From Aliikangiella marina (GTDB taxonomy: Bacteria; Pseudomonadota; Gammaproteobacteria; Enterobacterales; Kangiellaceae), in contig NZ_VIKR01000002.1 in NCBI RefSeq assembly GCF_007004765.1, forward strand, positions 992,001-1,056,000: 64,000 nucleotides of DNA. Reading direction: 5' to 3'. Under the pieces are notes generated by a model. The model was given only the letters and a program-made list of their open reading frames with translations, made no database searches and was not told the origin of the DNA. Each line of letters starts with the position of its first letter. Position 1 is the stretch's first letter. The position numbers and the translations under genes are program-made. Below are positions 55,724-64,000 of this stretch, one piece after another.

Positions 55724-58657
55724 TTGAGTATCAATAAAACAACCAATCCGATTGCACGGGCGGTTAAGCTCGCGTTGTTCGCGACTGCGACTGTATCGGC
55801 TGTTTCTTCGATGAATGCATTCGCCGCAGAAGAAGGTGAAGACGCAGAAGCTGAAGAACAAAACGAAAAAATCGTTATTACTGGGTCGCGTATCCCGCGT
55901 AAAGAGCTTTCTCAGCCATCACCTGTAGTAACTATTGATTCAGCTGAAATAAAGAAATTCGGTACCACTGACTTAGCATCGATGCTGTCAGAGCTGGCGC
56001 CGGTTGCCGCAACAGATACGTTGCAAGGTAACTCTGGGAGCAACGCCAGTGCGGGTGTAAGTTCTGCCAACTTACGTAATTTGGGACCAGAGCGTTCATT
56101 AACGTTGATCAACGGCAAACGCCACGTAGCTGGCCAGCCAGGTACTGCGCAAGTTGATTTATCAACTATTCCTGCGAGTTTAGTAGAAAGAGTAGAAATC
56201 TCGACTGGTGGTCAATCAGCAATCTACGGTTCTGACGCGGTAACTGGGGTTGTTAACGTTGTTCTCAAAGAAGACTTCGAAGGTTTTGAAGTTAATATGA
56301 GTGGCTCTAAGTCAATGGAGTCAGTTGGCGCTGGAAACGGCACTATTAATATTCTTGCCGGTGCTGACTATGCGGATGGGAAAGGCAACGTGACTTTCTT
56401 CGCAGGCCGTGAATACGTAGAAGAAGTGATGTCACGAGACCTTCAGCACTTAGAAAACTATGGCACGATTATTAATCCTGCTGACGGTGGAGAGGAAGAC
56501 GGTATCCCTGATCTTCTAACTGTGCCTTTCGTTGGTTCAGAAATGATCAACCGTTGGGGTGTTCTCAACCCATTTGGCCCAGATTCTGCTCGTTGGACTT
56601 TCCAAGACGACGGCACGCCTTTCTTACAGCAAACTCGTAACGAAACTAACAGTTTCGCGTTTGGTGACTTCCCCGGTGGATGTCCGACTTGTTTCTTCAC
56701 AGAAGATTACGAGAACTTCTTACCTTCTGTGCAAAAAATGCACGTTGGTTCAACGACCAACTATAGCTTTAACGACAATGTTCAGTTTTATGGTGAATTT
56801 AAATACGTTCGTTCAGAAATCGAACAGCAATTCCAACCGTCATTCCGTTTCGGTAACATCAGCATCAATGTTGTCGACAACCCTTTCCTAGATGGCGGCT
56901 TGAGAGCAACATTGCTAGCTAACGGTCAAAGCACTGTTTCTATGGCTAAATTCTTCGACGAATTGGGCAACCGTTCTGCTGATAACCTCCGTGAAACATT
57001 CCGTGTTGTAACCGGTGTGAAAGGTTTCTTCGAACTGGGTGACACAGAGGTTGATTATGACTTCTACTATGTAAACGGTCGTACCAACAACCGTCGTAGA
57101 ACACTTAATGACTTAATACCAGATAACTTAGTTGCTGCCCTCGATGCTGTAATTGATCCTGCGACTGGCCAAGCGGCATGTCGTAGCCAAGTACCAAGCG
57201 CGCAAGGTACAGGATATGTTGATCCAGCAGCGATCAATGGTTCTCAATGTGTTGCTTACAACCCATTCGGTTTCCGTGCAGCGTCTACTGAAGCGATGGA
57301 TTTCGTATCAGCTGACGTAACTCGTGAAGACGAAATTGGTCAAGAGTACTACGGTGTTCAATTTGTATTTGATACAGCTGAGTTTGCTAACCTACAAGGT
57401 GGTCCAATTGGAATCGCTCTTGGTTTCGAAGAACGTGAAGAGTTCTCAGAAACAATCACTGATTCTTTAACTAAGTCTGGCATTTTGGCGAACGCTGCGA
57501 CACCTGATGAGTTTGGTTCTTATGATGTAAGCGAAAGCTTTGTCGAGTTACAGTTCCCAATTTTAGAAGGGCTTACTGGTGCACATGAGTTAACACTTGA
57601 TGCGGCTTATCGTGCTGCAGATTACTCTGGCGCGGGTAACGCTGATACTTGGAAAGTTGGTGTGTTATATGCGCCAATCGAAGATATCAGAATCCGCGGT
57701 ACTGTTGGTGAAGCGATTCGTGCTCCAAACATCAGTGAAGCGTTTAGCCCACAGTCTCCTGGCTTTGCTCGCGTAAGCGATCCATGTGATGCAGACAATC
57801 TCGGTAATGACCCTGATCGTGCAGATAACTGTGCGGCTCTCGGTATCCCTGCAACGTTCCAAGCTAATGACAACGTGAGTGTCAACACTATTTCTGGTGG
57901 TAACCCTGACTTGACTTCAGAAGTGTCTGATTCGACCACATTCGGTATCGTATGGACGCCAACTTTCTTAGAAGATTTCTCGGTAACTATCGACAAGTAC
58001 GAAATCGACATTGAAGATGCAATCTTGTCAGTTGCAGCTCAAACTGTTGCTAACAACTGTGTTGATTCAACAGGTGGTCCTGACGCGAATTTCTGTGGCC
58101 AAATCGATCGTGATCCAACAACATTTGATATCACGTTGGTTCGCTCTGGATTTATCAATGCTTCTGCAATCCGTTCTGAAGGTATTGAAGCGAACGTTAA
58201 CTATCGTTTTGACTTGGGTGAAATGGGAAGCATCGCTTCTAACTTATACTTAAGTAAGTTAGAACTTCTAGAATTCTTTGAATTCCAAAATCTTCCTGAA
58301 GAAAGTGACCTAGACCAAGGCGAAGTTGGTACACCTGAGTATCAAGCTCGTTTGAACTTAGTATGGTCTTTGGATGACTTATCTGTAAGCTGGACTTCAC
58401 GTTTTGTTGACCGTTCTGCGCGTTACAACGTTTCTCCACCTCCAGGAGATACTTCAGAGCCAGAAGATATTTCACCATCTTACATTGGTAGTGTCACGAC
58501 TCACGATATCTCGGCGTCTTATGACTTCAGTTCTGATGTCAGCGTTTACGCGGGTATTCGTAACGTAGGTAACAAACTTCCTCCAGGTTGGACTCGTTCT
58601 ACCATTTACGATTCAATCGGACGTCGTTTCTTTGCGGGTGCAACTTTCCGATTCTAA
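55724..58657 (+). CDS. Large TonB-dependent receptor, TTG start
   Basis: The 977-residue receptor has a signal peptide (about 1-35, ending AFAAEE), an acidic spacer (Glu/Ala-rich), the TonB box and plug start EKIVITGSRIPRKELSQPSP, a plug domain (about 55-190, with VERVEISTGGQSAIYGSDAV) and a barrel ending RRFFAGATFRF. Cys pairs sit in long extracellular loops. The type is common in marine gammaproteobacteria and is often tied to peptides or polysaccharides. The start is TTG with GGGAG 8 bases upstream. Codons are biased to cgt, ggt, aac and ttc, unlike the TonB receptor at 1363-3597, which suggests high expression. A secreted protease follows. Confidence 0.9.
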   Translation: MSINKTTNPIARAVKLALFATATVSAVSSMNAFAAEEGEDAEAEEQNEKIVITGSRIPRKELSQPSPVVTIDSAEIKKFGTTDLASMLSELAPVAATDTLQGNSGSNASAGVSSANLRNLGPERSLTLINGKRHVAGQPGTAQVDLSTIPASLVERVEISTGGQSAIYGSDAVTGVVNVVLKEDFEGFEVNMSGSKSMESVGAGNGTINILAGADYADGKGNVTFFAGREYVEEVMSRDLQHLENYGTIINPADGGEEDGIPDLLTVPFVGSEMINRWGVLNPFGPDSARWTFQDDGTPFLQQTRNETNSFAFGDFPGGCPTCFFTEDYENFLPSVQKMHVGSTTNYSFNDNVQFYGEFKYVRSEIEQQFQPSFRFGNISINVVDNPFLDGGLRATLLANGQSTVSMAKFFDELGNRSADNLRETFRVVTGVKGFFELGDTEVDYDFYYVNGRTNNRRRTLNDLIPDNLVAALDAVIDPATGQAACRSQVPSAQGTGYVDPAAINGSQCVAYNPFGFRAASTEAMDFVSADVTREDEIGQEYYGVQFVFDTAEFANLQGGPIGIALGFEEREEFSETITDSLTKSGILANAATPDEFGSYDVSESFVELQFPILEGLTGAHELTLDAAYRAADYSGAGNADTWKVGVLYAPIEDIRIRGTVGEAIRAPNISEAFSPQSPGFARVSDPCDADNLGNDPDRADNCAALGIPATFQANDNVSVNTISGGNPDLTSEVSDSTTFGIVWTPTFLEDFSVTIDKYEIDIEDAILSVAAQTVANNCVDSTGGPDANFCGQIDRDPTTFDITLVRSGFINASAIRSEGIEANVNYRFDLGEMGSIASNLYLSKLELLEFFEFQNLPEESDLDQGEVGTPEYQARLNLVWSLDDLSVSWTSRFVDRSARYNVSPPPGDTSEPEDISPSYIGSVTTHDISASYDFSSDVSVYAGIRNVGNKLPPGWTRSTIYDSIGRRFFAGATFRF

Positions 58658-58684
58658 TTGCGGAATCTTGAGTTGAAATAAAAT

Positions 58685-58711
58685 TGAGTGTCAGCATTCT
58701 GCTGACACTCA
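58685..58711. terminator. 12-bp hairpin between receptor and protease genes
   Basis: TGAGTGTCAGCA pairs perfectly with TGCTGACACTCA around a 3-base loop. The plus-strand 3' side reads ATAAAACG, with no T run, so it is more likely a 3' end stabiliser or processing hairpin than a full terminator. Confidence 0.55.
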
Positions 58712-58747
58712 TAAAACGCAAAAGAATAATAAGTTGGGAGACAATTT

Positions 58748-61700
58748 ATGAAAATCAAATCAATTGTAACGGCGTTGTTAGCAGCCGGTACATTTGGTGC
58801 AAGCGCGGTTACGGTCTCAGAATATAAACTGGAACCTGTTTTACTCGGTAAAAACGTCGTCGAAAGCGCCTCATTTAAAGCTAATGGTTTAGGAATAAAT
58901 GTTGCTAAACCGAAATTAAAAACATTATCTGAAAAAGCGTTACAACAAGAGTTTTTGGATAATAACGCCCATGATGGAGAGAAACTTTACATTGTCCGGT
59001 TGATGGATGATTCAATTCCTACATACAAAGGCGATGTCAAAGGATTTCCAGCAACCAACAAGTCAAACTCAAAATCAATTAATACGCAGATAAAGTTTGA
59101 CGCAAAAAGTTCTGAAGCCAAGAAATATGGCAACTACCTAAACCAGAAACAAAACGAGTTTATTCAAAAGGCGTCTTCTAAGTTGGGGCAAGCAATTCCT
59201 GACTTGAGAAGGTATAAATACGCCATAAACGGATTCCTAACCAAGTTAACTCACTCGCAAGCAAAGCAACTGGCGATGATGCCAGAAGTCGAATTTATCG
59301 AACCGAGTAAAATGTTCGAAATTAATTCAGATCGCGGTCCTGAGTTTATCGGTGCTGGTGCTGTTTGGGATGGTTCTGCATCTGGAACTGAATACCAGGG
59401 TGAAGGAACGATCGTTGCAATTTTCGATACAGGGGTTAATACAGATAACCCGTCTTTTGCCGCAACTGGAGACGACGGTTACACGGTTACAAACCCTTGG
59501 GGAGATGATGTTTACGTCGGTGATTGTGTTGCACAACCGACTCTCTGTAACTCAAAATTGATTGGTGTTAGAAGTTACGATGCGTTACTTGATTTTATTG
59601 AAAACGCAGGCTTTACCAGACCAGCGAATGGCGAAGATTACAACGGACATGGTTCGCATACAGCCGGTACTTCGGCAGGCAACGTGTTGTTTGATGTGCC
59701 GTTGGTGATTGCGGATCCCGCTGGTGGTGAAGTGAGCGATGGTATTGAGACTTCTACGACTTTTCCTAGAATGTCTGGTGTCGCACCTCATGCGAATATA
59801 ATTTCATATCAAACGTGCTTACCGGGTAACACGGGAGATACCTTGAGAGGATGTTTCTCGCCAGCGATATTGGGTGCAATTGATGATGCTATTGCCGATG
59901 GCGTAGATGTCATTAACTACTCAGTAGGTGGTACCACACCATTTAACCCTTGGCTCGATAGCACTGAAGTTGGATTTTTAAGTGCAAATGCTGCAGGCGT
60001 ATATGTGGCGACATCGGCTGGTAACAGTGGGCCTAACCCACTTACCACAACGAAAGCTGCGCCTTGGTATTCCTCTACAGCAGCAACAACTCACGATAGA
60101 GTTGTTTCTACTGCTTTAGACTTCAATGGAACTGACTATGATTTTCAAGTAGGAAGCGGTCCTGGACTACCAGACGGCGGACTTACTGCCCCGGTAATCG
60201 AGTCAGGTGCGGTTGATGCAGCAAATGTAGAAGGTTGTTCTGCTTTTCCTGCAAACTCATTCGATGCATCAATTGCATTGATTAGTCGAGGTAGTTGTGC
60301 ATTTTCTGACAAAATTAACAATGCAGGTGCTGCTGGTGCGGTTGCTGTAATCGTTTACAACAATGCCGGTGACGGTTTGATCAGCATGTCTGCTCCTGGA
60401 ACATCAATTCCAGGTGTGTTTGTTGGCCAAACTGATGGTGAGGCAATGGTAGCTGCCTTGACAGCAACTCCTGGGTTGAGTGCCACAATTGATTCACAAA
60501 ACTTCGTGATTGGTACTGGAACTGGCGATGTCATGGCGAGTTTCTCATCGCGCGGACCGAATGAATTTGGTCAAATAATCGCTCCTCAAATCGCGGCACC
60601 GGGTGTGAGTGTCTATGCAGCTTATGCTGATGAGCATTTTTATCGTGATGTTACTACGCCTGCGCCTAGAGAGTTTGCATTCTTGAGCGGGACTTCGATG
60701 GCTGGCCCGCACGTGGCTGGTGCTGCAGCTTTAATAATGCAGGCTCATCCGACGTGGAATCCTGATCAGGTGCGTTCGGCTCTTATGATGACTTCAACTC
60801 AGGCTGTTTTAAAAGAAGATGGTGTTACACCGGCTGATGCTTTTGACATCGGTTCAGGACGAGTTCAAGTCGACCAAGCGATTAACACAGGATTAGTGAT
60901 GTCCGAAACGCAAGAAAACTACCTTGCGGCTGATCCAAATAATGGGGGAGATGTTAAAGCGTTAAATATCCCTAGTATGGCTAACTACGGCTGTGGTGTA
61001 ACTTGTTCTTGGACGAGAACTTTCACTGCTGTTCGTGATGGTAGCTACGCGTTTACGACGGACAATCCTGATTTGACTGTGACGCCTGCAAACGTCGATG
61101 CGACAGCTGGTAATGATTTCTCTGTCACAATAACGATGGACGCGTCAGACTTAGATGATTTTGACGAAGTTTTTGCAAACGTAGTAATAAATGCGACGGA
61201 TCAACCTGAGCTACATTTACCTGTTTTCGTCAGAATCAATAGAGGAGCGGTTCCTGACGACTTCACTATTACTGCAGGTCGTAACGATGGCTCTTTCGAA
61301 GTTGAAGGTCTTGAATCATTCTCTACAAGTAACTTGACGTTCACTATCGATGGTCTCTATGACGCTAATGCAACTGGATTCAGCGCAACTGAAACGTTCA
61401 GTATTGCAGAAGATCCAACTAACGCGAGTTATGACGACGACCTAGACCAAGTCTTCGTATATGAGTTTAGTGTCCCAGTTAATTCTGTTGCTCTTAATTT
61501 AGAAATCACAGAAACAACTTCTCCTGACTTAGACTTGTTCTTACAGCTCGATAGCAATGGCGACGGAAATTACGACGCATTGGTAGGAGCTTCTGCGACA
61601 GTAGCGACACTAGAGAGTATCAGTTTGCAAGCACCTACTGCTGGAAACTACAGAGCTATCGTCCAAAATTGGGCGGGTAGCGGTGCAGCAGAAGATACGG

Positions 61701-63670
61701 GTACCTTGAGCGTGAGCGTTGTACCTCAAACTGATCCGGTGGCAGGCTTATCGATCGATGCTCCTACTAGCGCTAGTGGGCTTGAGCCAGTCGCTGCGAC
61801 GTTGTTATGGGATTTGGAAATGGCCCCAGGTGATGCGTATTTTGCTGACATCACAATGTCTGGTGACGGTCTCGAAATTGGAACCTTCCGAGTTAACTTG
61901 AATAGAGCTGCTGATGACTTTGCAGCGGCTACCAGTGTTCAGTTAGCGTCACGTGGTGATTCTATCGACTACACGTTAACCGTTAATCCAAGCACCTACA
62001 ATGTGGACCAAAACTTAGAAATTACTGTGGATATGCCAGCAAACATGAGTTTGGTTCCTGGGTCTGTAGTAGCTAGTGGCGGTTCAGTTATTGTCAAAGA
62101 TCCTAATGCAAGTGGTTTAAATATTGTTGATACCTTTGATATAGCTGAAGATCCTTCCAATGGTGACTACCGAGATGACCTGTCGCAAGTCTATGTGAAT
62201 GAGTTTGTTGTTCCGTCTGGCTCACTTAGCTTGACAGCTGCAATTTCAGGGTCAACTTCACCTGACAATGATCTGTTCATTGAATTTGACTCTGCGGGCG
62301 ATGGCTCATATGCAACTTTAGTCGCATTTGCTGCTACTGCTGAAGCAAACGAGGTTGCGAGTGTCGATGCGCCAGCTGAAGGGAACTATCGAGTTATTGT
62401 TCAAAATTGGGCGGGTAGTGGTGCTGCTTCCGATACAGGAACTATTACCATAACTACCGTTGCTGCTACGGGCGAAGGATTCCAGTGGAATCTAGGTCTT
62501 AATGCGCCAATTCCTTCGTACTCAGTTGTGAGTAGTACCGAGAGTGCTGCATGTGCTGTTGCCGGATTGGGTGGATGGGCTGGAACCCCTGGCTATACGC
62601 CGTTGTCCGCATTTGGAATCACTACTTCTGGGCTTGAGGGCGACGAAATTGCGATTAATGCCTTCACCTCGAGAAGCTTCCCATTCTTTGGCGAAGATAA
62701 TGTAGGAATAACTGTCTCAGAGAATGGTTTCTTGACGTTTGACGGAGACATTGGTGCTAATGCTTGGTTCAATAGACCAATTCCTAATACCGCAGCTCCT
62801 AACGATATTTTTGCTGGCCTTTGGATCGACCAGATTCTTGTGGATGACGGTACTCGAGGGTTGAGAACGGCAAACTTGGGACCAATGGCTATCTTGGATT
62901 TTGATGGTTTACAACCATGGACCCCTGATGGCGTGAGTAGTGATCGATTCAAGTATCAATTCCAAGTGTTTGATAGCATCCAAGAACCGGGTGATGCTTT
63001 TGGTCAGTACGAATTAATTATTTCGTATGCGTCTGATCAAATCGGAAGCATTGCAGGTGCGACTGCAGGCGTTGAGAATCAAGACGGTAGCTACGGTGTT
63101 GATGCGAGCGCTATGATTGCAGCTGGTACGCAGTTATGTTTCGATGCTGAGGAATTCGCTCAAGGCTATGAGGTTACATTTAGTGTTATACCTGAAGCGG
63201 CCTATTCAGGTCAGTCAGCAGCGCCAGAAGTTAGCGTTGAGTCTGATATGGAGGGGACTTCAACATTGACTGTAGCGGCCACTCAGGTTGAATTGACCAA
63301 TGTTGCACCTATCGCTAACGCTGGTGAAGATGTTACTTACGACCGAGCTGATGTTGATGAGATTACGTTGGATGCGGTGAATACCGTGGACTACGATACT
63401 GATCGACTGGCTTATCGTTGGCAGCAAATCAGCGGCGAGACTGTTACTATTCGTGGTGGTAACTCACTAAAAGCATACTTAGATGTTGCTGACATGGCGA
63501 ATGGCACTTACACCTTCCAATTGTCAGTAGACGATGGTGAGTTTAATTCTTCTGATACAGTAACTATCACGGTTACAGGTGAAGAACAGGAGAGTAGTGG
63601 TATTGGTAGCATGGGTATCTTGCTATTGCTAGGTATCCCTCTACTATTCCGTAGAAGATACACTCACTAA
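58748..63670 (+). CDS. Secreted subtilisin-like (S8) protease with GlyGly-CTERM-like tail
   Basis: The 1640-residue protein has a signal peptide (about 1-20), an I9-like propeptide (about 75-195) and an S8 catalytic domain with D227 (IFDTGVN), H301 (NGHGSHTAG) and S650 (SGTSMAGPHVAG). A protease-associated (PA) insert lies between H301 and S650 (about 470-590). A beta-rich region follows, then two copies of a PPC-like domain (about 882-992 and 1128-1238; both have FxIAEDP at the start and VQNWAGSGAA near the end). Then come a beta region of unknown type (about 1250-1490) and a PKD-like domain (about 1518-1612). The end, a Gly/Ser stretch, a hydrophobic helix and FRRRYTH, fits GlyGly-CTERM sorting by rhombosortase after type II secretion. 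It probably degrades extracellular protein. Confidence 0.92.
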   Translation: MKIKSIVTALLAAGTFGASAVTVSEYKLEPVLLGKNVVESASFKANGLGINVAKPKLKTLSEKALQQEFLDNNAHDGEKLYIVRLMDDSIPTYKGDVKGFPATNKSNSKSINTQIKFDAKSSEAKKYGNYLNQKQNEFIQKASSKLGQAIPDLRRYKYAINGFLTKLTHSQAKQLAMMPEVEFIEPSKMFEINSDRGPEFIGAGAVWDGSASGTEYQGEGTIVAIFDTGVNTDNPSFAATGDDGYTVTNPWGDDVYVGDCVAQPTLCNSKLIGVRSYDALLDFIENAGFTRPANGEDYNGHGSHTAGTSAGNVLFDVPLVIADPAGGEVSDGIETSTTFPRMSGVAPHANIISYQTCLPGNTGDTLRGCFSPAILGAIDDAIADGVDVINYSVGGTTPFNPWLDSTEVGFLSANAAGVYVATSAGNSGPNPLTTTKAAPWYSSTAATTHDRVVSTALDFNGTDYDFQVGSGPGLPDGGLTAPVIESGAVDAANVEGCSAFPANSFDASIALISRGSCAFSDKINNAGAAGAVAVIVYNNAGDGLISMSAPGTSIPGVFVGQTDGEAMVAALTATPGLSATIDSQNFVIGTGTGDVMASFSSRGPNEFGQIIAPQIAAPGVSVYAAYADEHFYRDVTTPAPREFAFLSGTSMAGPHVAGAAALIMQAHPTWNPDQVRSALMMTSTQAVLKEDGVTPADAFDIGSGRVQVDQAINTGLVMSETQENYLAADPNNGGDVKALNIPSMANYGCGVTCSWTRTFTAVRDGSYAFTTDNPDLTVTPANVDATAGNDFSVTITMDASDLDDFDEVFANVVINATDQPELHLPVFVRINRGAVPDDFTITAGRNDGSFEVEGLESFSTSNLTFTIDGLYDANATGFSATETFSIAEDPTNASYDDDLDQVFVYEFSVPVNSVALNLEITETTSPDLDLFLQLDSNGDGNYDALVGASATVATLESISLQAPTAGNYRAIVQNWAGSGAAEDTGTLSVSVVPQTDPVAGLSIDAPTSASGLEPVAATLLWDLEMAPGDAYFADITMSGDGLEIGTFRVNLNRAADDFAAATSVQLASRGDSIDYTLTVNPSTYNVDQNLEITVDMPANMSLVPGSVVASGGSVIVKDPNASGLNIVDTFDIAEDPSNGDYRDDLSQVYVNEFVVPSGSLSLTAAISGSTSPDNDLFIEFDSAGDGSYATLVAFAATAEANEVASVDAPAEGNYRVIVQNWAGSGAASDTGTITITTVAATGEGFQWNLGLNAPIPSYSVVSSTESAACAVAGLGGWAGTPGYTPLSAFGITTSGLEGDEIAINAFTSRSFPFFGEDNVGITVSENGFLTFDGDIGANAWFNRPIPNTAAPNDIFAGLWIDQILVDDGTRGLRTANLGPMAILDFDGLQPWTPDGVSSDRFKYQFQVFDSIQEPGDAFGQYELIISYASDQIGSIAGATAGVENQDGSYGVDASAMIAAGTQLCFDAEEFAQGYEVTFSVIPEAAYSGQSAAPEVSVESDMEGTSTLTVAATQVELTNVAPIANAGEDVTYDRADVDEITLDAVNTVDYDTDRLAYRWQQISGETVTIRGGNSLKAYLDVADMANGTYTFQLSVDDGEFNSSDTVTITVTGEEQESSGIGSMGILLLLGIPLLFRRRYTH

Positions 63671-63693
63671 TTGAAGCATCAAGCTTTAATCCG

Positions 63694-63723
63694 AAAGCCG
63701 CGACTTGTTCGCGGCTTTTTTTA
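63694..63723 (+). terminator. Protease gene terminator
   Basis: AAAGCCGCGA pairs with TCGCGGCTTT around a 5-base loop, followed by more T. A clear intrinsic terminator 23 bases after the stop codon. Confidence 0.93.
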
Positions 63724-64000
63724 TGTCCAAATAGATTGAATTTGTTGAATTTATTGTTTTTGAATAATTCTCAATAAATGTGTTTGTTTACAGTCAGTTA
63801 GCTATGAATACGGTAGCTATTTGAGTTTTTAAACCGTTCGCAATAATCGGCTAATTTAGCTAGCCCCTGCGAATTTACTGACAAGTGATCATACCTTCGT
63901 CTAAGGCTTACCGTCTGTATGCTAGCGATACTTGATGCCTCCTTAAATAGCCCGGATGTTCATTAAAAAACAATGGTCGGATGTGATAATTTTTTTTTAC
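63724..64000. other. Right-end stretch without a recognised gene
   Basis: These 277 AT-rich bases hold no open frame that I can support and no tRNA. They are probably the upstream region of a gene beyond the window. Confidence 0.4.

Noticed and set aside
59327-62952. Minus-strand frames within the protease gene
   Set aside because: Shadows of a long, strongly supported coding frame.
63724-64000. AT-rich right end considered as an origin or attachment site
   Set aside because: No DnaA boxes, iterons, tRNA end or direct repeat pair are visible.

Overview
The window is a chromosomal segment of a Gram-negative, slightly AT-rich gammaproteobacterium. The evidence is the gene order rpsB-tsf-pyrH-frr-uppS-cdsA-dxr-rseP-bamA-skp-lpxD-fabZ-lpxA, the order tig-clpP-clpX-lon-hup-ppiD, the pairing of psp and sap genes, and several TonB-dependent receptors. 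A marine Kangiella/Aliikangiella-like lineage would fit, but that placement is an inference. I see no phage, transposon, CRISPR array or rRNA.

Layout. 1-3597 (minus): an operon of a TonB-dependent receptor, a YfiR-family periplasmic protein and a membrane sensor with a HAMP domain that runs off the left edge; this resembles the Yfi c-di-GMP control module. 3947-5927 (plus): an AlkC-type DNA glycosylase and a ureohydrolase. 6258-10820: a 1520-residue hybrid histidine kinase with four tandem periplasmic substrate-binding-like domains. 11118-24696 (plus): the translation and envelope-biogenesis cluster, ending in two lpxA paralogues. 24701-27907 (minus): lpxB followed by an aminotransferase and an oxidoreductase that look like GnnB and GnnA. 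28265-32402 (plus): rnhB and dnaE. 32408-34626 (minus): a chemoreceptor and an acetyltransferase. Then mreB, folD (minus), four tRNA genes (Pro, Arg, His, Leu), tig-clpP-clpX-lon-hupB, tRNA-Val, tRNA-Asp and ppiD. 46729-53280 (minus): pspF-sapABCDF. 53565-55240 (plus): a psp operon headed by an unrecognised small membrane or secreted protein. 55724-63670 (plus): a large TonB-dependent receptor and a 1640-residue secreted subtilisin-like protease with a C-terminal sorting signal.

How the genes work together. The 11-28 kb block makes ribosomes, isoprenoid and phospholipid precursors, inserts outer-membrane proteins (BamA, Skp, RseP) and makes lipid A. With lpxA2, gnnB and gnnA in place the cell can probably make UDP-GlcNAc3N and a lipid A carrying 2,3-diamino-2,3-dideoxyglucose with amide-linked 3-acyl chains, as in Acidithiobacillus ferrooxidans, Leptospira and Legionella. 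The ClpXP/Lon block handles protein quality control and shows a heat-shock-like promoter inside the tig terminator. The psp block answers inner-membrane damage from a sigma-54 promoter. The 55-64 kb pair suggests extracellular protein degradation and uptake.

Most notable: the split lpxA/lpxA2/lpxB/gnnBA locus; the small protein that opens the psp operon; the four-sensor hybrid kinase with tandem repeats upstream of it; the promoter nested in the tig-clpP terminator; and the TonB-YfiR-HAMP operon.
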